This document shows positions 54,515 through 64,000 of a DNA stretch of 64,000 nt, in pieces. This DNA is from Ceratothoa steindachneri (Eukaryota; Arthropoda; Malacostraca; Isopoda; Cymothoidae). The DNA lies in NCBI GenBank assembly GCA_963969495.1, contig OZ018321.1, forward strand, positions 106,592,557-106,656,556, in the 5' to 3' direction. Under the pieces are notes generated by a model. The model saw only the letters and a program-made list of their open reading frames with translations. It was not told the DNA's origin and did no database searches. Numbering within the stretch: position 1 is the stretch's first letter; each line of letters begins with the position of its first letter. Made by a program: the position numbers and the translations under genes.

Positions 54515-54860
54515 TACCTGTTTGAATCACCCATTCATCTTTGTCTCCCTGCACAGGCGAAATTGAAACATAAGCTAAATGTTTTTTAAGCTGAAAGACA
54601 GTTGCGATTGTGGATGAATTAATTAAGTTGGGAATTATTTTGTGCAATAATAAACTTGTCTGTATTGGAAGTGAAAAGAAGAGCAAGATGGAGAGCCATC
54701 CAGGTGAATGGGTGTGTGTGTAGGTTGGTATTAATGATGTTTGAGTGTGAGGGTGAATCTGTGATTGAAGATGCCTTCTCCTTTCCAGCTCCATGGTGAC
54801 TGTAAAATCAGTTGATTGACATATAGCTTTAAAGAGGTGGCAGCAGCCAGTTTTGACCCT
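54515..54860 (+). repeat. LTR fragment, right part
   Basis: Resumes the LTR interrupted at 49973. CCCATTCATCTTTGTCTCCC parallels CCCATTTATCTTTAAATC in the solo LTR, and CATCCAGGTGAATGGGTGTG, ATGATGTTTGAGTGTG and GCCTTCTCCTTTCCAGCTC match 23245-23365. The far end is not resolved. Confidence 0.55.
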
Positions 54861-55339
54861 CACTCATTCTTGTGACTGAAAGGGACGGTCCTGAAGTGTG
54901 GGTCCTGGAGAGCATCTCCCAGTCTCCAATGCAGTAATTGGAGTTAGAGCTTACAAGATTCCAACACAGCAGTTGGAACTTGCAAGTGTCCCAGTTCCTT
55001 GAAATCGGAATGCTTCACCGAGTCGTATACCATGCGGAATCCCCCAACAAAAGCGGGGCTGCCTCCCTCACCACCTGATACCGGTTTTTATTCCTTATTG
55101 CGCATAATTGGATTTCTCTGTGAAAGGCCTTCCATTTATATAGATAGTATTAGACTGGATCCTATCTTTATTATCATTTAAATAGGTTGTGACATTCATA
55201 TCACTGCATTGACCAATATTTATATCTCGTAAGGAGATATATATATATATATATATGAGAAACTCACAAAGTAGCACATACTCACTTCATCCAAAGCAAC
55301 AGCCATACTGAGAAACTTTTCAAAACGTTTTAATTAAGC
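54861..55339. other. No gene recognised
   Basis: Flanking sequence between the LTR fragment and the next CR1 piece. A short AT run lies at about 55232-55255. Confidence 0.35.
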
Positions 55340-55860
55340 AATCAAGATAATAGGGAATTTAGCTATGAAATGGATGAGAAGGACTTAGGCATAGTAGTAG
55401 ATAGGTCACTGAAGTTTTCAAAGCACTGTATTAAGATAAAAAATAGAGCAAATAGGGTGCTAGGATACATTAAGAGAAATGTTAGCTACAAGAGTAAAAA
55501 GGTTATCCTTAAACTCTACAACTCGTATGTTAGGCCATATTTAGAGTACTGTACACAAGCATGGTCACCACATTTTAGACATGACATCAACCTACTAGAG
55601 TCAGTACAAAGGAGGGCAACAAAAATAATACCTTCCCTGAAGCACCTTGAATATGAAGATAGACTGAGGGTATTAAATATGTTCTCATTTGAAAGAAGAT
55701 GTGTGAGGGAAGATATGATTAAGCTTTTTAAAATCTGTTCTGGGATTGTTAAGTTGGATTTTAGTGTTATTTGAGTTTGAAGGTAGTAATAGGACTAGGG
55801 GTCACCACTTAAAAATTAAAAAACAGAGGTGCAGGTTGGATGTTAGAAAATATTTTGGTA
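55340..55860 (+). pseudogene. CR1 C-terminal fragment
   Basis: Open frame 55370-55774 with KDLGIVVDRSLKFSKHCIKI, ANRVLGYIKRNVSYKSK, YVRPYLEYCTQAWSPHFRHD and SLKHLEYEDRLRVLNMFSFE, nearly the same as the minus-strand near-full-length copy. Truncated on both sides; the frame shifts near 55772. Confidence 0.8.
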
Positions 55861-55945
55861 AACATGAAGACCAGCGGCGTGCACGAACAAGTGTATTTTT
55901 TTGCATGTAAGTTTCATTCACCCGCGCATGCATATTCCTGCGTGT

Positions 55946-56221
55946 TTGGTTACATAAAAACATTAGAACATTATTCTATAAATAATTATGATTATATACG
56001 GCGGCACGATCGATGGGACGCAAAATATTTCATCCCCGCTCCAATGTTTTACCTTTTTAGAATAAATTCAAGGGGACTGCTCGTGGGGAGATATCAATGC
56101 AGGGGGACCCCCCTATGATGATCCTGAGTTTCAATCAATTGGGGGGTCTGGGTGGCATAGCCCCCACAGTATATAATCATAGTTGTTTATAGAATAATGT
56201 TCTAATGTTTTATTTAACCAA
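55946..56221. mobile_element. Inverted-repeat element (MITE-like)
   Basis: A left arm 55946-55998 and right arm 56170-56221 are inverted copies of about 52 bp with about five differences. They begin TTGGTTA and run through CATTAGAACATTATTCTATA. The arms enclose about 170 bp including a G-rich and C-rich stretch. No transposase. Superfamily not determined. Confidence 0.65.
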
Positions 56222-56639
56222 ATCATCTGTGACTATAATCATTTCTGCGAATTATAATGGAGGTGTCTGATATCAGAAATGAATGAATAGTGAATTTTTA
56301 TTTTGTTTTTCACTTAATGTCTTTTTATTATCCTCATTTTTTCCCATTTTACTATTTTTATTACCCTTTTTATACCTTTAAATATACTTAGCTAATTCTT
56401 TTAGAGGAACTAGTTTTTGTGGAGCCTTTTGGGTGCAGCAGAGACAACTTTTATGCGGCAATTTCAGTTTCCATATAGATCGTTGATGCAATTTGCCCTT
56501 GGTCTATTATCAAACTTTCTGCTTTATTTTCGGATCAAGAAAAGTTATTAACATTTTTGGATGATCATAATTTGATTAAAGTTACAATCGATTGTGAAGT
56601 TTGTGGTCAGGCCTTAAAGATTAATGATTCCCTGACAGT
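56222..56639. other. No gene recognised
   Basis: AT-rich sequence with no domain or repeat I can name. Confidence 0.35.
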
Positions 56640-56868
56640 CAATTCCTGAACCAAGTGATCATCATTTGAAAGAACCAGATCTAATATATTGGCACCCCTT
56701 GTTGGCTTACTAACAAATTAAGTCAAAATGTCATCCTCAAAGCATTCTATAAACTTACAACTTGTTCTATCCCTTACTATCATATTTTCCAAGTCCACAG
56801 AATTTAAATTAGTCACCAAGAATAACTGTATCACTTCAAATCCTTTACTTATTTCCCTGATATAGTGG
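56640..56868 (-). pseudogene. CR1 endonuclease fragment
   Basis: Plus-strand text such as AAGTGATCATCATTTGAAAG and CTAATATATTGGCACCCCTT is shared with 52395-52440 of the near-full-length CR1, and homology continues to the match of 52610. It is the part encoding the endonuclease C-terminal half, decayed. Confidence 0.75.
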
Positions 56869-57148
56869 TCAAGGTGCTTAAACTATTAATCAAGTGTAGA
56901 TGTGATAACAAGGTTAGAGTCAGAAGATATAGTTCCTAGTCTTTGTTAGAAATAAATATTTGGGAATCAATGAGACAAAGTTAGGGCCCAAATGTAGAAA
57001 AAGACCAGATTCCACTCATCCCTTAATACATACATAAAGACTCCAGACGGAAAATAATTTTAAATTAAACAGCATAGAGATGGGATGGAATGCTAAAGTG
57101 GAAAAGGAAAATTGCAGAAGTGAATACAAAAATAGCAAAAACTCAATT
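56869..57148. other. No gene recognised
   Basis: Spacer between a CR1 fragment and the next LINE. Confidence 0.35.
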
Positions 57149-57241
57149 CTTCTTCTTCTTGGTGTTTTGTTGGGGCCGTTCAAGCTGTGATATCACAGCC
57201 TCTGGTGCCCCAAAGGTGCGGTAGGCGGGTTAAGTTTTAAT

Positions 57242-58735
57242 CTAGATGCGGTGGAGTTGATTAGATTTTTTTAGGAAGGTCCTGGTAAGGTTAAGCTTCT
57301 TGAAAGCCAAGCTAGGATTGGTGGAGCCACCTAGTAGATCAGCCAGTGTGGGTCTGTGGGGTTGTAGGGCATGCAGTGGGTGAAGGAGTGCCACATGGTG
57401 GGAGTAGTGATATGGACAGTGCAGTAGCAGGTGTTCAGGGGTGTCAAGCTGTGTGAGGCACGAGGGGCAGTGGGGGATGTCGATTATGCCCAGCGCATAT
57501 AGGTGAGCATTGAGGCGGGTGTAGCCAATCCTTAGTCTGGTCACAGCCGTGTCCAGGGCCCGGTCGGAGGAATAGGTCCACCAGTGGTGTCGTGTCCTGT
57601 CGGACATGTCTCAGTGAAGTGTTCTGTAGAGCATTGGTCAGTGTTGTGTCCCAATGTCGCTGGCAAGCTGTCCTGAGGTCAATGAGGAAGTCTGTCTGGT
57701 CAGTTACTAAGTTAATGAGGGAGGGGTGGGAGTGTGCCTTTGCCACCGCCCCATGTTCCCTATGACACCAACATGGGAAGGCACCCACTGGAGGTGGATG
57801 TTGTGTCCCTGGGAGATGAGGCGGAGGAGGAGGTGGTGGATGGTGAGAGTGAGGCTGTGATGGAAGTGTGGGCAGTGGAATTGAATGAGTTGGAGGGCAG
57901 TGAGAGAATCTGTGAAGAGGGCAATTGGGCAAGGGGCAGCAAGGGAGGTGGCAAAGTGGAGTCCTTCTTTGATGGCAAACAGTTCAGTTGTGAGAATGGA
58001 TGTAGCGGCCGGCAACCTCCAGGCAGTGGTAAGGGACTTGGAGGGGAGGTACATTGCTGCACCAATGGACAGAGGGTCAGGAAGGCGGGAGCCATTGGTG
58101 TAAATGTGGAGGTGGTCTCTGTAGTATGTGTGGAGTAAAGCATTGAAGAGAGATTTGCCCTGCACTGAGCAGCCAGACTTAGACCAGTGTGTGGATATAT
58201 GAAGAGTCAGGGAGATGAGTGAGGAGATAGAGAACCAAGGGGCCAAAGGAGAAGTCTTGTTAAATGTGAGGAAAAGTGGAGGTGTCACCTGAAGGGTTAA
58301 AAAGCAGGAGAGAGCTCTGTCTATAAATGGTGTGTGGGCCTGATATGGCAAGGGGTCATGAGGTGACACTCTGCCGTGTTGGAGAAGGAGGAAATGGAAA
58401 GCATGACCAATAGGGAAGGATGCAAGTTTAGTGTAGGTGCAGACTAGGAGGGTGAGGCGTCTGTGTGATAATGAGGGTAGTGAGGATTCTGCCTGAAGGG
58501 CTATGACTGGGAAGAACTTAACGGCTCCTAAAGCAATGCGCATTGCTGAGTTTTGAATGACCTCCAGTTTGTGCAGAAGAGAGGGTGAGGCCGCCCCATA
58601 AACCTCACATCCGTAGTCCAAATGACTCCAGATATAGGTAAGGTAGAAGCGAAGGAGAGTATGCCTGTCTGCACCCCACTTGACACCTGTTAGGGATTTC
58701 ATTATATTTAGCCTCTTGAGGCATGAGGTCACCAA
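57242..58735 (-). pseudogene. LINE E ORF2, post-RT region, RNase H and C-terminal block
   Basis: Frame 57707-58735 carries the thumb region (KSLTGVKWGADRHTLLRFY and SHLDYGCEVYGAA), then RNase H with IYTNGSRLPD (first catalytic Asp replaced by Asn), TTELFAIKEG, IALFTDSLTALQL and WVPSHVGVIGN. A frameshift near 57720 leads into 57242-57607 with RLRIGYTRLNAHLYALGI and CPSCLTQLDTPEHLLLHCP, the C-terminal CX2C...HX4C-type block shared by I-like LINEs. The Asn at the first RNase H position predicts loss of activity. Confidence 0.8.
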
Positions 58736-58762
58736 GTACTGTATGTGATGACTCCATGTTAA

Positions 58763-59901
58763 TCAGGGGCCATCCAACAGTAGACCGAGGAATTTGTGTT
58801 TTAGACTAAAGGGGATAGGGGAACCATCAATGGTGACCATAGGGATGTTGGGTATGCGCCTTCTAGTGAAGCACAATAGGCTGGACTTCTGGGCACTCAT
58901 TGTCAGGCCCCAATAGGAAGTCCAAGAATGGATGACATCAAGCCCCCGTTGGAGTGTAAGTTGGGCCTCTTGAATGGTGGAAGCAGAGCAAATGAGGGAG
59001 ATGTCATAAGCATAGAGTAGTGCTTTTGTGCCAGGAGGGAAAGGGAAGTCAGAAAGTAGGACATTGAATAGCAAAGGACTGAGTGGAGAACCCTGAGGGA
59101 CACCTCTGGTGACTAGGTAGAACCTAGAGTAGGTGCCACCAATCGCCAAGGAGAAGGATTTTTCCATTAAGAAAGACTGTGAACCCATTCTAGTGGTGGA
59201 CCTATGAGTCCTAGGTGGGCTAGTTTAGAAATAATTCCATTGTGTGAGGTGGAATCAAAAGCTCCCTCTAAATCTAGAAAAGCTACCAGTGTGAAGTGTC
59301 TTTCTTTGAACCCTTTCTGGATGCAATGTTCCAGTAAGAGCAGGGCATCCAGGGTGCCCCGGTGAGGGTGAAACCTGAACATGTTGGGTGGAAGGAGGTG
59401 TTTGCATTCCAGCCACCAGGTTAACCTATTTAGTATAATGTGTTCTAGAACTTTACTGATGTTGGAGAGGAGACTAATTGGTCTATAGGAGGAGGCCTCC
59501 GTCGGGTCTTTGCCAGGTTTAGGGATAGGGTTGGTGATGGCATAACGCCACACCGAGGGGAAAATCCTCGACAGCCAACTGGTTTTGAGGATTTCTAGAA
59601 GGAGCTGTTTCAGAGCATCTGGGAGGCACCGGAGAAACTCATTCGGTATGGTGTCAAATCCTGTTGCCCTTCCTTGAGACAGTGATCTCAAAACTGAGGA
59701 AAGTTCCTGGGGAGTAATAGCATTGCTAATTTCATGGCTGGAGTGTGAGGAAGAGTGTAACACAGGTGGGAGCACCTGGTCTTGAGAGCCGAGTGTGGTG
59801 TCAATGTGGGCCGCAAAGCACTCAAATTTTTGGGCATCGATGGAGAGAAGGGCACCGTTACTAATTAATGGGAAAGTGAATGAGGGTTGTGGGTGGACCA
59901 T
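58763..59901 (-). pseudogene. LINE E ORF2, reverse transcriptase
   Basis: Frame 59167-59901 has the fingers (NPIPKPGKDPTEASSYRPIS, LLSNISKVLEHIILNRL) and motif A (AFLDLEGAFDSTSH). After a frame break near 59180, frame 58763-59188 has RGVPQGSPLSPLLFNVLLSD and ALLYAYDISLIC, in which the catalytic YADD is YAYD. LTMSAQKSSLLCFTRRR follows. Loss of the first Asp of this pair would abolish polymerisation. Confidence 0.82.
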
Positions 59902-60212
59902 CTTCCTGAAGAAAGACCATGTATGGGAGAGAGGTGGAAAATGACAAGGAGGCAGTTAAAACGCTTGCACCTGGCCTCCAAATAGTGAAAACGTTGGCGG
60001 AGAGAAGGAGTGGGGTTCTTTTGCCATGCCGCAAAGGCATGACGTTTGACCTGAAGGGCCACCACACACTTCCATGACCACCAAGGGACTCAAAATGAAT
60101 GGCTAGGAGAGGAAGTGACAAGGTGAAACTGGTGAGCCCCCAGTCACCAAGGCTTCAGAAAGGTAAGTAATTTTTTCGTTTGAAGGGAGGGTCATGTGAG
60201 GGATGAGTGAAT

Positions 60213-61026
60213 TTAATTCAAGCTGAAAAGAAACCAGGCCTCCCGTTTTGAAGGACCAACGAGGTCTGCGTGACTGGGAATGGGGGGTGGCATTAAGGAA
60301 AATGAAATGACAACAGGAAGGTGGTCGCTCGCCATGTAAGGGCTAGTTGTTACAGTGGTGAGGAGGAGAGGGCGATTCCCCAGGCAAAGGTCTATGGTCG
60401 AAGGGTTCCCTGAAGCTGGATCAATCCTGGTAGGGAGGCCAGGTGGGGTAAGGAGGGAAGAGGGAATCACAGTCAGTCAGGAAACCTAACAGTGAGACAC
60501 CCGAATGGTCTCTCCGGCTTCTGGGGAGAGCCGGTTCCCAGAAGTAGTGATGGGCATTAAAATCACCCATAATTAAGGCTGGGAAGGGAAGTTGTGAGAA
60601 CAGATACTGGAATTCCTGAAAGGAAATATCCAAGCATGGATTATATATCAGAAGGATGTTTAAGGGCCCAGAATCAAAGGTAACAGTCACTCCCAGGTGC
60701 TCTAATCCACCACCTGGGAAGGAAGTGATAAGAGAGCTAGAAGGAAGGGACTGGTGGACTAGCAAAAGCAGGCCACCTCCTGTTCCACCAGTTCCCCTGT
60801 CCCTCCTGTAAAAGGAATAGTTAGGGAAAGAAGGAGAGAAGGCATCTGTGAACCATGTCTCACAGACACCGACTACAAGAAAAGAATAAGAGGAAAGGGT
60901 GGTTTTGAAGATTGGAAGTTTCCTGTACAAAGATCGGGCATTCCAGAAGATGAAGTGGGAGACAGGTGAGTCGTTCATATTGTGAGTGATGTCAGGAAGG
61001 AAAGGAGTCCTGGTAGGCCCTGACAT
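60213..61026 (-). pseudogene. LINE E ORF2, apurinic-type endonuclease
   Basis: Frame 60421-61026 starts near the ORF2 beginning with HFIFWNARSLYRKLP, then VVGVCETWFTDA, GTGGTGGGLLLLVHQSL and LIMGDFNAHHYFW. Frame 60213-60470 continues with GNPSTIDLCLG and YMASDHLPVVISF. The Asn, Glu, Asp-x-Asn and Ser-Asp-His landmarks are all present, but a frame break near 60430 splits them. Confidence 0.8.
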
Positions 61027-61170
61027 AGACTTTCACTGAAGCTGTGCCCTGAAAGCAAAAGGTTGGTGAAATTAAGTGCGATGGGTGATACCCCTTTGAT
61101 AAAAGCAGACCATGGAAAGGGCAAAGCATGCTGTGCTAAAAGTGATGAAGGGAAGGCTGGAGGGCCTGTT

Positions 61171-62530
61171 CTATGAAGCGAGGGCAAACAATGCTGTGCT
61201 CCTGGCTCCAGGGCTGTGGGTTGGGGGTGGGGGGAGTGTGTAGAAGTCTTTGATAGGGGAAAGCTGGGTAAGGGGGTACAAATTTCCCCATTTCAGATCG
61301 GCCCCCCCTGGGGGAGCCCTCAGGTAGGCAGGAGGACCTGGTGGAGCGGCATGGTGAAGCCATGGAGTGAGGTTGGAAGAGTGGCGAGGTCGTGTTTTGG
61401 GTGTTTTGTGGCCCTGTTCAGTTAAGGGAAAAATATTTATTATAGGGCTAAGGGGTTTAGTGGGAACATGGGTGGGGGTAGAGATAGGTGCAAGAGTGGG
61501 GCCGGAGACATGGGCAAGGTTAGGGGCTGAGGTGGGGGCCAGTGTTTTAGGAGGTTTTGGAGGGTGAAAAGCCCCTGGGAGGATGCCTCTCATCCTTCTT
61601 TTAATGTCCAGAATTGAGCCGTTAGGTTGGTGCTGCGTCTCCTGCAGTTGCACTGCCCGATGAAAAGCGGGGCACTGTTTAGAGGTGGGATGGTGACCGG
61701 AACCACAAAAGAGGCAATGTTCCTCCCTGGCACACCCATCAGTGTCGTGGAAGCCACTACATCTTATGCAGCGGATACGCCTGTTGCAAGAGATATTGCC
61801 GTGACCAAACAGGAGGCAACGGGTACAGCATAAGACGGGTAGCCATGTTAGCCATCATCTGTCCTTCCCTTAGGAAAGCTGGAAGGCGGAAGGCCCCTAC
61901 TAGTCTTGTGGGGCAGTCGTCCAGGATGGTCAATTCCTTGAGTATGTGCGTGTCTGTTAGTTCAGGGGAAACAGGGTAGATCCTACCAAAGTCGTAGGTT
62001 GGGTCATCATCAGTGGCCACCCAGCACCTGAAGACCACTCCCCCAGCTGTATCATAGACTCAGGGGGCTGCTCCAGGTTGTCCAGATTTGCCACCTCAAA
62101 TTTGACCCTTACCACCAGTGATGGTAAGGGTCTGCTCAATGAAATTTTTTCCAAAGGTGGACTCACACACAGCCTGGGAGACTTTGGCGGGGTGAATGAA
62201 GCACCTGGTGCCATTGAGGGAGCGGATTAGCACCAGTTGTTTGTGGGAGGGAAATGAAGAAGGCTGAGGACCCAGTGGTCCTAGATGGAGGAGGGATTGA
62301 AGAGACCACACTTGCAAATGAGCATGCACATGCTGAGGAGGCTTTGCTGGTTTTGCTTGTATGCGTTTTCCTAGGAGAAGGAGATCTGGTGCACTTGGTG
62401 GTGGAGGTAGCAGTGTCTATAGCCGTTTGGGTGGTGGGTAAGGAGCCGGTCAGTGGGGGGCACCGGCCAACAGCATTATTTCGTTCTTTTCCACCTCGAT
62501 GTATTGTTTTTGTGAATTCAGGTAATTGAC
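61171..62530 (-). pseudogene. LINE E ORF1, gag-like protein with zinc knuckles
   Basis: Minus-strand frames 61757-62038 (ATDDDPTYDFGRIYPVSPEL, LVGAFRLPAFLREG) and 61171-61653 (Pro/Thr-rich tail), with the knuckles between: CLLFGHGNISC (first Cys lost), CIRCSGFHDTDGC and CLFCGSGHHPTSKQC. The upstream part near 62100-62530 is in broken frames. Role: RNA binding by analogy with I and Jockey ORF1 proteins. Confidence 0.65.
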
Positions 62531-62606
62531 GAGATAAGGAGTTATCCCAAGTTAAATTTCTTACATATGTAACAATCGACTAATACCAACAATTCATTAT
62601 TAGTAT

Positions 62607-62748
62607 AGTATAACATAACATAATATAATTTCATGGATGACAAAAGCCACAAGGGCCTATCAAAGGTCATCCGCCTCCGTCAAAACCCACCCACAAAAAG
62701 CACCATCATCAGGGGAAGACAAAATCAAAGTCCCCCCCACAATATAAT
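62607..62748 (-). mobile_element. CR1 3'-end fragment
   Basis: Only the terminal hairpin, the conserved 3'UTR end and the TTATG-type tail of the minus-strand CR1 family are present. It is a very short 5'-truncated insertion or a partial duplication. Confidence 0.7.
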
Positions 62749-62749
62749 A

Positions 62750-63772
62750 TAACGGATGACAAAAGCCACAAGGCTCATCATAGGTCATCCGAGTCAAACG
62801 GCCTCTTTTTTAAGGCACCCAAACTCCCAGGAAAACTACATCCAGAGGATTGCGTCCAGAAACAAGGGCATCACCAATCAAGGCTTGTCAAGAACTAAAT
62901 CATGCAGCTATAGATATATACAAACAATATTAATATATACAAAACTTAGGAACCATAACAACCCTCCCTCCCCATAAACTCATCCAAACTACTCTTAAAT
63001 ACATTTAGATTTGGACTACCTACTACCCTTGGTGGCAATTTATTCCAGAAGTCTACCACTCTATTGGTGAAAAAATATTTTCTTAAATCCAACCTACACC
63101 CTTGCTTTTTAATTTTCAAGTGGTGACCTCTAGTCCGATTTCCATCATCTAACTCAAAAAACTTGCTAACATCCAATTTATCTATCCCAGAAAAATTTTT
63201 AAAGAGCTCAATCATATCCCCTCTCACACACCTCCTTTCGAACGAGAACATATTTAATACCCTCAGTCTATCTATATATTCAAGGTGCCTCAGGGAAGGA
63301 ATAATCTTTGTTGCCCTCCATTGCACTGGCTCGAGAAGGTTAATATCGTGTCTAAAATGTGGGGACCATGCCTGTATACAGTACTCTAGATGTGGCCTAA
63401 CATAAGAGTTATAGAGTTTAAGAATAACCTCCTTACTTTTCTAACTGACATTTCTCTTAATGAAACCCAGCACTCTATTTGCCCTATTTCTTGCTTCAAT
63501 ACACTGCTTAGAAAACCTTAATGACTTATCTATTACTACTCCTAGATCTTTCTCATCCTCTACTGAGCTCAGCCATTTCATAGTTAAATTCTCTATTATC
63601 TTTTCCTATGTTAATAACTTTGCACTTATCAAGGTTGAAAGTCATTTGCCACTTATGTGCCCAGGATAACAATTTATTTAAATCCCCCTGCACTTTAAAA
63701 TTATCATCAATATCTTTAACTACAGCTGCTAATTTGGTATCATCCGCAAAAATTGACACTTTATTATTAACT
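62750..63772 (-). pseudogene. CR1 fragment: RT end, C-terminal domain and 3'UTR
   Basis: The minus strand starts within RT (VSIFADDTKLAAVVKD, WAHKWQMTFNLDKCKVINIG) and continues through broken frames to open frame 62946-63326 (IIPSLRHLEYIDRLRVLNMF, DLRKYFFTNRVVDFWNKLP). It ends with a second copy of the terminal hairpin near 62755-62795. About as diverged from the 49974-54514 copy as expected for an older insertion. Confidence 0.8.
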
Positions 63773-64000
63773 GCCTCCCAGGCAATCAATTAAGGAGTCC
63801 ATCAACATCCTTTTTTGCGGGGTTCAGACGAAAAAATCAACTGGCAAAAAAGAAATCAGTATGAAATCAAAACTAAAAGTTGAGTCCACTATCGTTAAGA
63901 AGCCTATTGTTTTGTTTTTTGTGGAGGGGTTCACTCCTCTTGGATGGAGTATGTCTTCCCACCAGACCAGTATTTTTTATTTGTTCTTCATTAATTCGTG
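63773..64000. other. No gene recognised
   Basis: Sequence to the window end without recognisable content. Confidence 0.35.

Larger units (their letters stand above)
57149..62540 (-). mobile_element. LINE family E, near full length, RNase H-bearing (I-like)
   Basis: A minus-strand element with ORF1 zinc knuckles (61640-61830), AP-type endonuclease, RT, RNase H and a C-terminal cysteine-histidine block. It ends in a short GAA repeat (TTC repeats at 57149-57160 on the plus strand). Domain order matches I-superclade LINEs. It differs clearly from family C at the left of the window. Frameshifts and substituted catalytic residues make it inactive. Confidence 0.75.

Noticed and set aside
55840..56118. 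92-codon plus-strand frame
   Set aside because: Runs from a CR1 fragment into the MITE-like element; a chance fusion of two repeats.
62254..62529. 91-codon plus-strand frame
   Set aside because: Antisense shadow of LINE E ORF1.

Overview
This is eukaryotic, repeat-dense DNA, most likely from an arthropod and possibly a crustacean. The evidence is a spliced three-exon nuclear gene, GT-AG introns, CR1-like LINEs with an esterase ORF1, a mariner, a Tc1-like remnant, Ty3/Gypsy and Ty1/Copia retroelements, hAT-like and other inverted-repeat elements, and a 5S-rRNA-like relic. No bacterial operons, ribosome binding sites or CRISPR arrays are present. The species assignment is inference from transposon content only.

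Layout. 0-1 kb: Tc1-like transposase relic. 1-16 kb: four minus-strand copies of one RNase H-bearing LINE family (C1 to C4), the last close to full length, with a decayed Copia pol at 4.8-7.1 kb that was itself hit by a CR1 fragment leaving a 7-bp duplication. 16-25.6 kb: single-copy-looking host DNA with one recognisable gene, an Mpv17-like membrane protein (minus strand, 194 residues). Its large intron holds a solo LTR with a 4-bp target duplication, a tandem duplication and a possible Helitron end. 25.6-26.3 kb: hAT-like MITE and 5S-like relic. 26.8-45.5 kb: nested transposons. A young plus-strand Gypsy (32812-41550) sits in a mariner (32256-42391), which sits in a decayed minus-strand Gypsy of the same lineage. 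45.7-57 kb: several CR1 copies, one nearly full length with an apparently intact SGNH-esterase ORF1, plus a split LTR and a MITE. 57-62.5 kb: a third LINE type (RNase H-bearing, I-like), inactivated. 62.6-63.8 kb: two more CR1 ends.

The most interesting object is the young Gypsy element. Its pol reads protease, RT, RNase H, an OTU-like fold with Ser in the usual nucleophilic Cys position, a second complete retropepsin-like domain, integrase, and a tail with 22-residue DFSGF repeats. Gag has five zinc knuckles. The gag end carries a canonical GGGAAAC slippery heptamer abutting the stop codon, followed by a predicted 8-bp stem-loop. The decayed minus-strand relative keeps the same order (including the Ser) despite strong divergence, so the architecture belongs to a family and is not an accident of one copy.
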